Shown here one piece after another: positions 33,703-42,938 of a stretch of 64,000 nucleotides of DNA; the stretch's first letter is position 1, and every line of letters begins with the position of its first letter. The translations under genes were made by a program, and so were the position numbers. This DNA is from Bacteroidetes bacterium GWF2_35_48 (GTDB lineage: Bacteria > Bacteroidota > Bacteroidia > Bacteroidales > GWF2-35-48). Location of the stretch: positions 1-64,000 of the forward strand of contig MEOG01000008.1 in the NCBI GenBank assembly GCA_001769125.1, given 5' to 3'. The notes below the pieces were generated by a model, which ran no database searches, was not told the origin of the DNA, and saw only the letters and a list, made by a program, of their open reading frames with translations.

Positions 33703-36697
33703 ACGGTGTAAATTTTAAAATACTTTGCCCATCTTCAAATGCTTTTGTTTCTGTCCAGTTTTGATTTATGTCTTTTTTTAGAATATAAACACAGTCTTTA
33801 CCAAAGATAAATTCTTGCTCCAAAAAGAATTTACCATTTTGATATTCTTTGAAAATCTGTTCTAAAGAATATAGACCAACTTCCTTTGCAGTAGGATTGT
33901 TATTTGTACCGAAAAAAACTTTTATAACTCTTAAATTGAAATCATTAAAATTTTCAATAGTGATTTTTTGTGAAAAATAAAATTCTAATGTATCTATCAA
34001 AGCTTCTGTATAATTCTTTATTATAGAATTGGTTGTTGGCTTTTTGGCATCAGATAATAAATAATCTTTTATTCGTTGTCTCTCTAAATAAGATAACTCG
34101 TATAAATCAAAGATGAGTTCATTTAATTCATTTTCCTTTACTGAATATTTATATTTTCCTTCGGTTAAGTCTTTGCTTATATTTGATATTTGAGTTACTA
34201 AATCTTGGTCTAATTCTTTTGGAATGGGTATATTCTTAAGTATGCTACCATCAATTCTTGGCAGATTATCTCCTATACGTTTTTTATCTCTAATATTAAT
34301 TATATAATTAATTAAATTAGAGTTCAATAAAGCCGTAATAAAACAATTTAACTTGTTTTCTAAAACCTTTACTCCAAAAATATTTACAGAAAACACAATA
34401 TCAAAAGGAGTATAAACCGCTTTTATACTATTGCCAACTCTTGTTATTAATATTTTTTTTTCTCTAAATATTTCAACGTCTCTTGGTCTTTGAAAATTTT
34501 CTTTTGTAATTGAATTTAAATTAATGAAGCCATCATAATTATTTATTTTAAAATGATTTATATTTGAATATTCATAAAGGTAAGGGGTTTTGAAATTATT
34601 GTTGAGATTTTCGGACAAATAATTTTTTAGTTCAAATTCTTTCTGAAATTTTTTCTTATCTTTTTTCTTTAGTTTTTTAAAATGAGAAATACTTAAATTG
34701 AAAAAATCAGCAATTTCTTTATTGCTTTTTCTTGTTAATCCTTGAATACTTTCATCTTTTATATCTAATAGATTCTCTAATTTGGAATATTCATTAAATT
34801 TATTTATAAATAATCTATCAAAATCATTCCCCATCAAAAAATCTCTTAATCGTATCTTTTTTCCAATAAGTTTTTCCTGCTCAATTTGAATAACTTTATC
34901 TTCTTGAATTATCAATAAATCAAATGGCTTTTCTGAGAATAATCCTTTATCTACAGGATAATAATCAATAACATTATTTTGATAGTTATTAGTAAAAATA
35001 ATTGCAACAACACTTTCTTTTGCTTTTTCAAACAAGATGTCTTTTACTCTTGAAAGTTCATATATTTTTTCTATACCATAATTTGAATAAAAGAATTTTT
35101 GAAACTTTTCGGCTTCATTATAGAAATTTGAGCTATTAGATATAAATCCAAATCTTGTTTCAAGCTTACTCCATTCTTTTATTTTTAATAAGAAGCATTG
35201 CGAAATTTGATATCCTTCAATAATATTTTTTGCAATATATTTATTTCCTAAATGCTCAAGTTCATATTTATTTGTGAAGTCTTTTGCTTCTTCACTTACT
35301 TCTTTTCTTACAAATGGAGGATTTCCCACTATGTAATCAAACGTCCTGCCTTCAAATGCTAAATTATTAATGTCTAAAGTATTCTGACAGATGATATTTT
35401 TAAAGAAATTATGTTCTTTAAAAATCTTGATTTCCTGATTTCGCTCTAATTCATTTGCAATAAACAATTTGATTTCTTCTGCCGGTATATTTTTGAAAAT
35501 CTGTAATGAAAGCGAAAATAGAGTAAATCGTTGTGCTGTTAATGTCTTTTCAACCCCAAATATATTCTCAGATAAAAGTTTGATTCTATCCTCAATTTTT
35601 TTTATATTATTTTCAGGTTCTTTTTTTTGTTTCTGTGCTATTTCTAAAAGCCGTTGAAACCCAACAATAAGGAACATTCCAGAGCCACATGAAGGATCTA
35701 AAATTGAGCCTATTTTATCTTCGTTTATTACATCATCAACAATTAATTGGGCTAATTTTTTTGGTGTATAGTAAATTCCGTTTTTCTTTTGCTCTTCGGA
35801 TAAGAAAACTTCATAAATATTACTAATAAGTTCAATGGGTAATACATTAAATTGAAAATCGAATAATCTTAATTGTCCAGTTTTTTCTGTATTAAATGAG
35901 GCTGCGATTAAATTGCGAACATCACTAGTTAAATATTTATCATCTATTGTTGGTTGGTCGAATAAGGCATTATTAAAAATTTCGTGAATTTTTTTAAACA
36001 GCTTATTAATGTCTGTATTTGTTTTTTTCACTAATAACTTCCCGTAATTTAGGGTAGAATCTACAAAATAATGATTATAGAAGTGGGAGTTAATAATATG
36101 ATTATCTTCTAAAAACTTAATATATAATGTTCTATCTATTAGTGCTTGAACAATCTTATTTAATTCATTTTCTTCAGAAATTAAATGATATAAGGTATCG
36201 TAAAGATTGTCCTTTAACGTTTTTAAGGTTGATACTAACTCTTTGTCAATCCCTCTATATTTTGCTTTGTCAATAAAGGATTGATAGTTTAACCAAAAAG
36301 CTCCACTATCAAACTGCCATTTATTGATTTTTTCAAACTTTTTAAAATCTTTTTGAATAGTAGTAAAAATGTCTATTGTACTCTCCTTATTACTTATTTT
36401 AGGAGAGTATTTAGCATAATACATTTCCAATTTAGTAGCTTCATTAGGATAATAGAAAATTAAATCAGCATCATTTTTATTCCAAATATATTTTCTGATT
36501 TTTTCAAATTCATTAGTTCTTAATTCCGTTGTAATTAGATAAAATGAAGTATTTGTATTGCTGGGACTTTTGTAGAAGAAAACAGATTTTTTAAGTCTAT
36601 CAATTAGCGCAGATTTTTCTTCCATATCAATAGGCTTAAGCATCAAATCTACTTTGAAGTTAAAACCTAAATCAGAAAAAAAATTCACATAATTCAT
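33680..36697 (-). CDS. Eco57I-type (class IIG-like) adenine methyltransferase/restriction protein
   Basis: A 1005-residue protein. Residues about 1-290 are helical and unassigned. The methyltransferase core follows: NGIYYTPKKLAQLIVDDV, AdoMet motif I DPSCGSG at 334-340, and motif IV NPPF at 459-462, which marks N6-adenine methylation. The C-terminal half resembles the target-recognition part of class IIG enzymes (RDVEIFREKKILITRVG; DNLPRIDGSILKNIPIP). It should methylate, and possibly cut, a specific DNA site. A clear nuclease motif was not found within it, which fits a separate nuclease in the overlapping downstream gene. Strongly AT-rich. Confidence 0.85.
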   Translation of the reverse strand: MNYVNFFSDLGFNFKVDLMLKPIDMEEKSALIDRLKKSVFFYKSPSNTNTSFYLITTELRTNEFEKIRKYIWNKNDADLIFYYPNEATKLEMYYAKYSPKISNKESTIDIFTTIQKDFKKFEKINKWQFDSGAFWLNYQSFIDKAKYRGIDKELVSTLKTLKDNLYDTLYHLISEENELNKIVQALIDRTLYIKFLEDNHIINSHFYNHYFVDSTLNYGKLLVKKTNTDINKLFKKIHEIFNNALFDQPTIDDKYLTSDVRNLIAASFNTEKTGQLRLFDFQFNVLPIELISNIYEVFLSEEQKKNGIYYTPKKLAQLIVDDVINEDKIGSILDPSCGSGMFLIVGFQRLLEIAQKQKKEPENNIKKIEDRIKLLSENIFGVEKTLTAQRFTLFSLSLQIFKNIPAEEIKLFIANELERNQEIKIFKEHNFFKNIICQNTLDINNLAFEGRTFDYIVGNPPFVRKEVSEEAKDFTNKYELEHLGNKYIAKNIIEGYQISQCFLLKIKEWSKLETRFGFISNSSNFYNEAEKFQKFFYSNYGIEKIYELSRVKDILFEKAKESVVAIIFTNNYQNNVIDYYPVDKGLFSEKPFDLLIIQEDKVIQIEQEKLIGKKIRLRDFLMGNDFDRLFINKFNEYSKLENLLDIKDESIQGLTRKSNKEIADFFNLSISHFKKLKKKDKKKFQKEFELKNYLSENLNNNFKTPYLYEYSNINHFKINNYDGFINLNSITKENFQRPRDVEIFREKKILITRVGNSIKAVYTPFDIVFSVNIFGVKVLENKLNCFITALLNSNLINYIINIRDKKRIGDNLPRIDGSILKNIPIPKELDQDLVTQISNISKDLTEGKYKYSVKENELNELIFDLYELSYLERQRIKDYLLSDAKKPTTNSIIKNYTEALIDTLEFYFSQKITIENFNDFNLRVIKVFFGTNNNPTAKEVGLYSLEQIFKEYQNGKFFLEQEFIFGKDCVYILKKDINQNWTETKAFEDGQSILKFTPYEQKGLC

Positions 36698-36886
36698 TTG
36701 CTATTAACTATTTTATAGTATACTTTTTAAGGCAATAAAAATAACAAATTAGAAACAAATTTGCCTATTAAAGCTAATATTTTTATTTCATAAATTTTAA
36801 ACAAATTAATTTTAGCATGAGTACCTTCATATATTGTGAAAACTACCAATTACAGTCTATTTATCACATAAAAAAAAACTATACCA

Positions 36887-39800
36887 TTATTCTTTTCCAT
36901 TTTTATCAGGTTTATTAGAGCTGATTTTTTTAACAACTTTAAACAATTTCATATTCTCTAAAAAATCAAGTCCTTTTTTCAATAAATTAAATGAAAGAAC
37001 AAAATACATCATAAGAGTTGTAAGCCAAATAAATGCAATGTTAAACCAATAAGTGTCTATTTTTAATCCAAACAATTTTTTAACCGGAGCATACATGTGT
37101 GCTCTTCCAATCTTAGAGACAGGGTCTTTAAATATCGGATTCATCGTTTGAACAATATGATTATTCTCTTCGCACGTTTTTCTTATTTCCTGTGCGTTCA
37201 GGCAGATATTAGCAACTTGTTCGTTATGGTAATTTTTCTTAAATTCTTCCAATGCCTCTTTTGAACCAAATTTTTCAACGAGCTCTCTATACTTATTGTC
37301 CTTATCTGTTTCTCTTGCGCTGAGTTGCTTTGAGAAGAATTTCTTAACTTTATCAAGGTATGTTCTTAATTTCTCTGCAGTCTGAACAGTAAATTTCCCA
37401 GGCTGTAAATCGTCAAGAGATTTGAATTCTTTGTCGTATTCTGTTTTGTGAATTTTTGTTATTTCATTGTAAAGAATCAATAAATTTTTTGAAAGGTCTT
37501 CTTTTTTGGATGCGTCTGTTAAAATGTTTTCGCATTTATCAATTTTTGAAATTAAATCGGGAATAAGATAATTACACTTAAAAGAATTGTAGCTGATTTC
37601 TTTTTCAATATCGAAAAAATGTTTCTCATATTTGTTGTCTTTAAACTGCGATACCATAATCGCTTCATAGGCCCAGCGTGATGTCATCATATCTCCGGCA
37701 AACGGGACAAATTCAACGGATGAGAAATTTTTATGCAGTTTGTCGAATTTCACAATCACACCGCTTAACAACAATTGAGGAACAAGAATAAACGGTATGA
37801 GAATGTATATCGTAACAACAGAATTTAATGCTGCAGAAATGTTTAATCCAAGCATATTTGCAAAGCACGAGGTTGTAAATAAAACCAACCAGTAATTAAG
37901 ATTCATGCTGCTTGCTCCTAAAATAAGATTCCCGATAAGAACAAAAGTTATAGTCTGAATTGCAGAAATTCCAAACATGATAATTATTTTAGAATACAGG
38001 TAGCCGGTTCGACTCAGATTAAGAAATTGTTCTCTTTGCTGTATTTTTTTATCTTTAATAATTTCCTCTGCGCTGATTGTCATCCCAAGGAATAATGATA
38101 CAACTACTGCCATGAAAACATAAGCAGGAAGGTTTTCGTTTTCACTGAAAATATAGAAATCTCCAGAAATATATTTTGTAAAATATCCTAAGATAACTGC
38201 AAGTAATGGAGCTTCAAGGAATGTAAGCAGAACATATTGACGGTTTGTAAGTTTTGAGAGTATGTCACGTGTTGTAAATATTTTAAATTGCTTAAGAACC
38301 CCGGGAATTTTAAATTTATTTTCCGGAATTGTTTCTTTTGTAACCTCATTATTTAGCTTCGATTCTATATTTTCTTTATAAAGATTATGCCATTCTTTTG
38401 AGGAAACTTTTCGGTTACGTGTGAGTTTGCCGTACTCATCCACAACCTTTGCTTCTACAATCTGAAGTACTTGTTCCGGATTGACGTTACCGCATGTTAT
38501 ACATTCTCCTTCTTCTGCATTGACGTGGTTGGTCATTTTTTTGAAATAAGTAACAGCGTCAATAGGATTTCCGTAATAGATAGCGTGCCCGCCTTTGTCC
38601 ATTATCAGGATTCGGTCGAACATTTTGTAAATATCGGAAGAAGGCTGGTGGATATTAATGAGAAGAAGTTTTCCTTTTAAAGATTGTTCTTTCAAAAGAT
38701 CCATTACCATTTCTGAATCCATTGAAGACAGACCGGAGGTTGGTTCGTCAACAAATAAAACAGAGGGTTCTCGGATTAGCTCCAGCGCAATGTTCAAACG
38801 CTTTCTCTGTCCGCCGCTGATGAATTTATTAAGAGGTCCACCGACTTTGAGGTCTCGGATTTCATATAAATCGAGATCCTGCAAAACTTTTGAAACAGCA
38901 ACATCAATTTCTTTTTCATTGAAATTATCAAAACATAATTTTGCGCTGTAATATAAATTCTGATAAACGGTCAATTCTTCAATCAGCAAATCATCCTGAG
39001 GGACAAAGCCAATGATGCCTTTCACTTTTTCTTTTTCATTGTATATGTCAATGCCGTTAATCATTACTGCGCCTTTTTGAGGCTTGAGGTTTCCGTTGAA
39101 AACATTAAGTAGTGTTGATTTCCCAGCACCGCTACCACCCATAACGCCAATCAACTGACCACTTTGAGCAGTAAAGTTAAATTTCTGAATACCATTTTCG
39201 CTGTTTTTAAAACGGAATTCCACATCTCTGGCTGCGTATTCAATTTTAGCTTTCGATTCATCGTGAAGAAATTTCCCGGCAACATCGCTGTAATAAATAG
39301 TATTAACTTTTGGTCCTCTGATAGAGCCACCGGCAGGGAAGATATATCCCCATCTGGGTTTCAGGTTGCGTCCGTTCATAAACAATGAACTCTTCCCTGA
39401 ATAGCGGCAGGCGTACATATTCGTGCTCTTTATATATAAAAACACAATCTGTCCGCGAAGGTTTTCATTGAAAATATATTTAATATCTTTATTATCCGGA
39501 GGTCCAAAACTGTCTATTGTTAACAATTTTTCTTTTTCGGAAACTAGTGCAATGTTGTCGAATAAAAACTCTTTTGCATTCAGGTATTCTTCCTTGGAAA
39601 TATTAAATGTTTCAGCAACTGTTTGAATAAACTGCAACTCCATTTCTGAAACGTTTTCTCCGAAACTTACATATTCAATAAGTTGAAGCAGCACGAGCAT
39701 TTTTTGATCCTGCCTGAGTTCATCATTGATTTGTTCGCAAATCCTGAGAACTTTCACTGAATTGGAAGCTAATCTTTTTTCGCCTTTCTTTTTATGATGT

Positions 39801-39976
39801 TTTGCAACAAATTCATCATAAATCCGAAGATATTCTTCCAATAATTCTTTATTGAGTTGTTGCTGAAGGTAGCCATCTACAATTTTTCGTGAAGGAGATA
39901 CCACGCCTTCTTCTGTACCTGCATCAGCTACGATTGCAAACAGTTGCATGAGAGCTTTAAGAATTGATTCGCTCAT
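36887..39976 (-). CDS. TerB-like / ABC ATPase / ABC-2 permease fusion
   Basis: A 1029-residue membrane protein. An N-terminal helical TerB-like domain (about 1-145) is followed by a small beta domain resembling FHA (about 175-235; YACRYSGKSSLFMNGRNL), then an ABC ATPase with Walker A GGSGAGKST at 280-288, signature ISGGQRKRLN and Walker B VLFVDEPTSG. A permease part has about six helices (about 600-790), a soluble helical stretch, and a last helix near 985-1010. Order and length recall ABCG-type half-transporters. It is the last gene downstream of three exported proteins on the same strand, suggesting that it exports or senses with them. The substrate is unknown. Confidence 0.85.
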   Translation of the reverse strand: MSESILKALMQLFAIVADAGTEEGVVSPSRKIVDGYLQQQLNKELLEEYLRIYDEFVAKHHKKKGEKRLASNSVKVLRICEQINDELRQDQKMLVLLQLIEYVSFGENVSEMELQFIQTVAETFNISKEEYLNAKEFLFDNIALVSEKEKLLTIDSFGPPDNKDIKYIFNENLRGQIVFLYIKSTNMYACRYSGKSSLFMNGRNLKPRWGYIFPAGGSIRGPKVNTIYYSDVAGKFLHDESKAKIEYAARDVEFRFKNSENGIQKFNFTAQSGQLIGVMGGSGAGKSTLLNVFNGNLKPQKGAVMINGIDIYNEKEKVKGIIGFVPQDDLLIEELTVYQNLYYSAKLCFDNFNEKEIDVAVSKVLQDLDLYEIRDLKVGGPLNKFISGGQRKRLNIALELIREPSVLFVDEPTSGLSSMDSEMVMDLLKEQSLKGKLLLINIHQPSSDIYKMFDRILIMDKGGHAIYYGNPIDAVTYFKKMTNHVNAEEGECITCGNVNPEQVLQIVEAKVVDEYGKLTRNRKVSSKEWHNLYKENIESKLNNEVTKETIPENKFKIPGVLKQFKIFTTRDILSKLTNRQYVLLTFLEAPLLAVILGYFTKYISGDFYIFSENENLPAYVFMAVVVSLFLGMTISAEEIIKDKKIQQREQFLNLSRTGYLYSKIIIMFGISAIQTITFVLIGNLILGASSMNLNYWLVLFTTSCFANMLGLNISAALNSVVTIYILIPFILVPQLLLSGVIVKFDKLHKNFSSVEFVPFAGDMMTSRWAYEAIMVSQFKDNKYEKHFFDIEKEISYNSFKCNYLIPDLISKIDKCENILTDASKKEDLSKNLLILYNEITKIHKTEYDKEFKSLDDLQPGKFTVQTAEKLRTYLDKVKKFFSKQLSARETDKDNKYRELVEKFGSKEALEEFKKNYHNEQVANICLNAQEIRKTCEENNHIVQTMNPIFKDPVSKIGRAHMYAPVKKLFGLKIDTYWFNIAFIWLTTLMMYFVLSFNLLKKGLDFLENMKLFKVVKKISSNKPDKNGKE

Positions 39977-40063
39977 AAGACTGAATTGTTAAAATTATTA
40001 AAGGCTAAAAATAATAAAATGTAATAAGAAAAAAAAGAAAAGAGGAATATGTTATTTGAATTA

Positions 40064-40729
40064 TTACTGAGCAGAAATTTGGAAAGGTTTATTGTATCTT
40101 CGTCCAACCATTATGCTTACACATGATGGGCTTGTGGATTTTGCACCTGTAGTGTACACGATAATGTTAATTCTTCGTGTTTTTTCATTTTTTGGAATAT
40201 CGAAAAAATTTTTCCCGTTTGAAGTTCCTTCAAAGAGTATTGTTTCGTGTAGCAGAACTGATTTGTCCCAAATGGTATCGCGTAAAACATCTTTGCTTAG
40301 AACAACAGGCTTGTCATCGCTCCCTAAAACAGGTTCGCCATATTCATCCAGTTTATAGATAATTTCTTCGCTTTCATTAATTTTATTTACCTTTTGGAGC
40401 GTTTCCCGGTTTGGTTCGCTAATTTTAAAATTTACACTACTATAACCTTGATCTCCACAAACCATGATTCGGAAATCCTGTTTTGAGTACAAAATAACAG
40501 TACAGACCATACTGTCTCCCGGGGTCAGTTCAAACGAAGAAGACTGCGATCTGAAATCAAAATTTTCCATTTCACTGCCTGTGCAAAAGAATGTGTCTTT
40601 ACACGAAGCATTAGCAGTGGTATCATCTGATTTCGTTTTATCTGAAACTTTTCCGATACTATTAGAACTCAATAATAAAGCAAAACAGAAAATAAACGTT
40701 ATTGCAGATATTAATTTAATTATTCTCAT
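40064..40729 (-). CDS. Secreted protein, paralogue of the 40767-41453 protein
   Basis: A 221-residue protein with an N-terminal signal segment. Features shared with the adjacent paralogue: NFDFRSQ, LTPGDS, FRIMVCGDQGYSSV, then a variable middle, and CVSIMVGRRYN near the end. Two cysteine pairs could form disulfides. No known domain is recognised. A hairpin with a T-run sits directly before its start codon. It lies 87 bases upstream of the TerB/ABC fusion. Confidence 0.7.
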   Translation of the reverse strand: MRIIKLISAITFIFCFALLLSSNSIGKVSDKTKSDDTTANASCKDTFFCTGSEMENFDFRSQSSSFELTPGDSMVCTVILYSKQDFRIMVCGDQGYSSVNFKISEPNRETLQKVNKINESEEIIYKLDEYGEPVLGSDDKPVVLSKDVLRDTIWDKSVLLHETILFEGTSNGKNFFDIPKNEKTRRINIIVYTTGAKSTSPSCVSIMVGRRYNKPFQISAQ

Positions 40730-40730
40730 A

Positions 40731-40756
40731 AAAAAAAAGCTCCATTAAGGAGCTTA
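40731..40756 (-). terminator. Hairpin with T-run between the two secreted-protein genes
   Basis: Minus strand: AAGCTCC-TTAAT-GGAGCTT followed by eight or nine T residues that run into the ATG of the next gene. It has terminator form and also covers the only GGAG near that start, so it may set expression of the downstream genes by attenuation. Confidence 0.65.
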
Positions 40757-40766
40757 GCTATAATTT

Positions 40767-41453
40767 TTATTCTTTTCCTCTATAGAATTTATTCGATTTT
40801 GCGCTTTTTCTACCAACCAGAACATTCACGCAGCTTATTAATTCTTCATCTCCTGCTGGTACCTGTATCTTTATTTTAAGCCTTTTTGTTTTTTTAATAG
40901 CTTTTTCTTCATAATAGGGTTTTCCCTTATTACTTTTGCTGTCAAATTTTATTTCATCTTTCGTAATAAAATATTTTCTTTCTTCAATATAAGTGGTATC
41001 TCTTTCAAAGAAAATAGTGTCTCCGTTATCATTCATTTTTGGCATGAGCATTCCGGTTTCCGGATCAGGCTCTTGGTTCATAATAACATCTTTCAGATGT
41101 TCTGTTTTTGTAACTTTTTCTACTTTTAATTCTTTAATAGATTCAACTATCTGATAAATGACTTCTCCAAGCTCTTCGTCAGAGCAAATAAGAATTCTCA
41201 TATCATTGCCGGAATAAGCTACAATATTAATAGTGGAAGTATCCCCTGGAGATAATTTTGCAAAATGAGTCTGGCTTCTAAAATCGTAATCACCATAGTC
41301 TTCGTCATTGCAAATGTCTTTTTTATCACATCTTTGCGAAAAAGATGAAAAAGGAATAAACGAAAGGACAAAGAAGAAACAAATAATTTGAGTGATGTTA
41401 TTTTTTTTCATAGTATGATATTTTTCAGATTTACTTAAAACAATATTATCCAA
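40767..41453 (-). CDS. Secreted protein, paralogue of the 40064-40729 protein
   Basis: A 228-residue exported protein; the signal peptide is best started at an internal methionine (MKKNNITQIICFFFV), cleavage near SFSQ. Shared blocks with the next gene: YDFRSQ, LSPGDT, DMRILICSDEELGEV, and CVNVLVGRKS. The family looks like a duplicated beta-sandwich protein with conserved cysteines; no known domain was recognised. The annotated frame overlaps the upstream lipoprotein by eight bases, so translation is coupled if the long start is used. Confidence 0.7.
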   Translation of the reverse strand: MDNIVLSKSEKYHTMKKNNITQIICFFFVLSFIPFSSFSQRCDKKDICNDEDYGDYDFRSQTHFAKLSPGDTSTINIVAYSGNDMRILICSDEELGEVIYQIVESIKELKVEKVTKTEHLKDVIMNQEPDPETGMLMPKMNDNGDTIFFERDTTYIEERKYFITKDEIKFDSKSNKGKPYYEEKAIKKTKRLKIKIQVPAGDEELISCVNVLVGRKSAKSNKFYRGKE

Positions 41454-42282
41454 TAATTTCTTTTCTTAAATCGCTGATAATTTTTTTAATGTCATCATAT
41501 TGTTTTTTAGTGATTAACACGTCTGTATTTTCATAGAGTTTATCAAATAAATCCTGAACTTCTTTCATTTTCTTTTTAGTATCCGTAAAATCTGCATCCT
41601 TCTTTTCAATAGCTTCCAAAGAGCTGTTCAGGTTTTCAAGAATAAGTTGTTGCTCTGCAATTCTGGTTACAACAGGATCTTCAGCATTAAATTTTGTAAC
41701 AGAATTCATAACAAGGTGCATACTTTCAATCCAGCTTCCAATAAGAATATATGCGAGAATATCTGTTTTATCATCATTTTCAAGAAAATTGCATGCATCG
41801 TCATAAGCATCATTGGAAATCTGAAACAGAGAGTCGGTATTGTTCATATTGTTGTTCAAACGTTTTGAAACAATATCATCAAATCCTTCTGCAAGTCCCA
41901 TTCCGTCAGCTAAAGTTTTGCTTGCCTTAAAATACAGAAAGGTTTCCTGACTTCTGTTAAATACTGTACAATATGCAAGGTCTGACGCAAAAATGCCAAA
42001 ATTTAAAGATCTTGCTCTTACTGTAACATATTTAGAAGCATTATCCGCGTTACTTAACAGATTGTTATTAAAACGAACATTTTCATCTTTCATGAACTGG
42101 TAAAGTTCAATTGGAGATGGAATTTTGTAAATTTCTTGTTTTGGTTTCTTTTCCTGTGTTAAAGTGTCAGTTGCAGATACTTTTTTATTGTCCGTATCGC
42201 TGGTACAGGAAAACATAAAAACAAAAGTCCCTAAAGACGCTAAAACAAAAAGACTTTTCAAAAAAATGCTGAATTTTCTCAT
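41446..42282 (-). CDS. Helical lipoprotein heading a four-gene unit
   Basis: A 278-residue lipoprotein with a signal ending FMFSC. The mature part is mostly helical (VRARSLNFGIFASDLAYCTVFNRSQETF; AYILIGSWIESMHLVMNSV), ending in a charged coiled-coil-like region. No function is assigned. It is first in the order lipoprotein, secreted protein, secreted protein, TerB/ABC fusion, with a perfect promoter upstream, so all four may be one operon interrupted by an attenuator-like hairpin. Confidence 0.75.
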   Translation of the reverse strand: MRKFSIFLKSLFVLASLGTFVFMFSCTSDTDNKKVSATDTLTQEKKPKQEIYKIPSPIELYQFMKDENVRFNNNLLSNADNASKYVTVRARSLNFGIFASDLAYCTVFNRSQETFLYFKASKTLADGMGLAEGFDDIVSKRLNNNMNNTDSLFQISNDAYDDACNFLENDDKTDILAYILIGSWIESMHLVMNSVTKFNAEDPVVTRIAEQQLILENLNSSLEAIEKKDADFTDTKKKMKEVQDLFDKLYENTDVLITKKQYDDIKKIISDLRKEIIG

Positions 42283-42305
42283 AGAAAAAATATTTTATAG
42301 AAAGC

Positions 42306-42336
42306 AAAAGTAGAACATTCTACATTAAATCCAAAT
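42306..42336 (-). promoter_or_regulatory. Predicted promoter of the lipoprotein/TerB-ABC unit
   Basis: Minus strand: TTTG (42333-42336), exactly 19 bases, TACTTTTG (42306-42313). Predicted start near 42299, 17 bases before the ATG. Confidence 0.75.
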
Positions 42337-42420
42337 ATTTTATTGTAAAATTTGTATTAATCTTCATGTGTCTATATACTTAGTTCTTTGGCTTACTGCT
42401 TTTTGATTATTTGTTATTTA

Positions 42421-42582
42421 GTGCCTGCAAGAAAACATCAATTTCATCGTTACGCTTGACCTGAAAAGTAGTCATGTACATTAGTACACTCCTAATTTTC
42501 AGGTCTTCGCAAGCCTTGAACTTGATGTTTTCTTGCAGGCACATACATTGTGAGCAAAAAACATGAGTTTTCTTGCTGGCAC
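42421..42582 (+). mobile_element. Family B palindromic element, intact copy
   Basis: A perfect 21-bp inverted repeat (GTGCCTGCAAGAAAACATCA + A) bounds 42421-42542. A second copy of the right end (GTTTTCTTGCTGGCAC) at 42567-42582 is followed by TATTTA, matching the TTATTTA on the left (42414-42420), so 42582 is the likelier outer border. Inside, GACCTGAAAA (42458-42467) pairs with TTTTCAGGTC (42496-42505) around the core AGTCATGTAC-ATTA-GTACACTCC. It occupies most of the gap 42283-42696; no gene is seen there. Confidence 0.8.
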
Positions 42583-42696
42583 TATTTATACTTAATACAA
42601 TATAATCTGAAAAAAAGTAAAAAAAAGAAAATTAACAAAATAATATAAAAAACCGAACGTTAATTTGTTGTTATCATAAATTAAATAAATTTGCCT

Positions 42697-42909
42697 ATGT
42701 ATCAAAAATCTACACTTTTTTATTTTTACTCAACATTAGAAACCGGTATCGAAAGCGGTTATGCTGATTACTCCATGGTATCAGATTGGCTGAATGCTGA
42801 AGAAAAAGAACCTTCTGCTGATACAATAAATAATATACTCGGTTTTTCTGATTCCTATTATTTTTTAGATATGAAATCAGGTAATAATGTTGATTTGATT
42901 TTAAATTAA
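42697..42909 (+). CDS. Small protein of unknown function
   Basis: A 70-residue reading from ATG 42697 (MYQKSTLFYFYSTLETG), acidic, with no signal peptide or membrane helix. Support for a real gene is the terminator that begins at its stop codon and a -7 box TAAATTTG at 42686-42693, with TTTG 18 bases upstream. That box would put the transcript start almost at the ATG, so either the message is leaderless or the true start is further in. No family recognised. Confidence 0.5.
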   Translation: MYQKSTLFYFYSTLETGIESGYADYSMVSDWLNAEEKEPSADTINNILGFSDSYYFLDMKSGNNVDLILN

Positions 42910-42932
42910 GCCGTTTTTATACGGCTTTTTTT
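42909..42932 (+). terminator. Intrinsic terminator after the small gene
   Basis: AGCCGT-TTTTAT-ACGGCT followed by seven T residues; starts at the stop codon of the 70-residue gene and lies between it and the convergent lgt. Confidence 0.85.
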
Positions 42933-42938
42933 AAGTAT

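Noticed and set aside
37990-38020. ggttcgactc word suggesting a tRNA T-arm
   Set aside because: It is inside the ABC fusion gene and no acceptor or anticodon arms surround it; no tRNA was found in the window.
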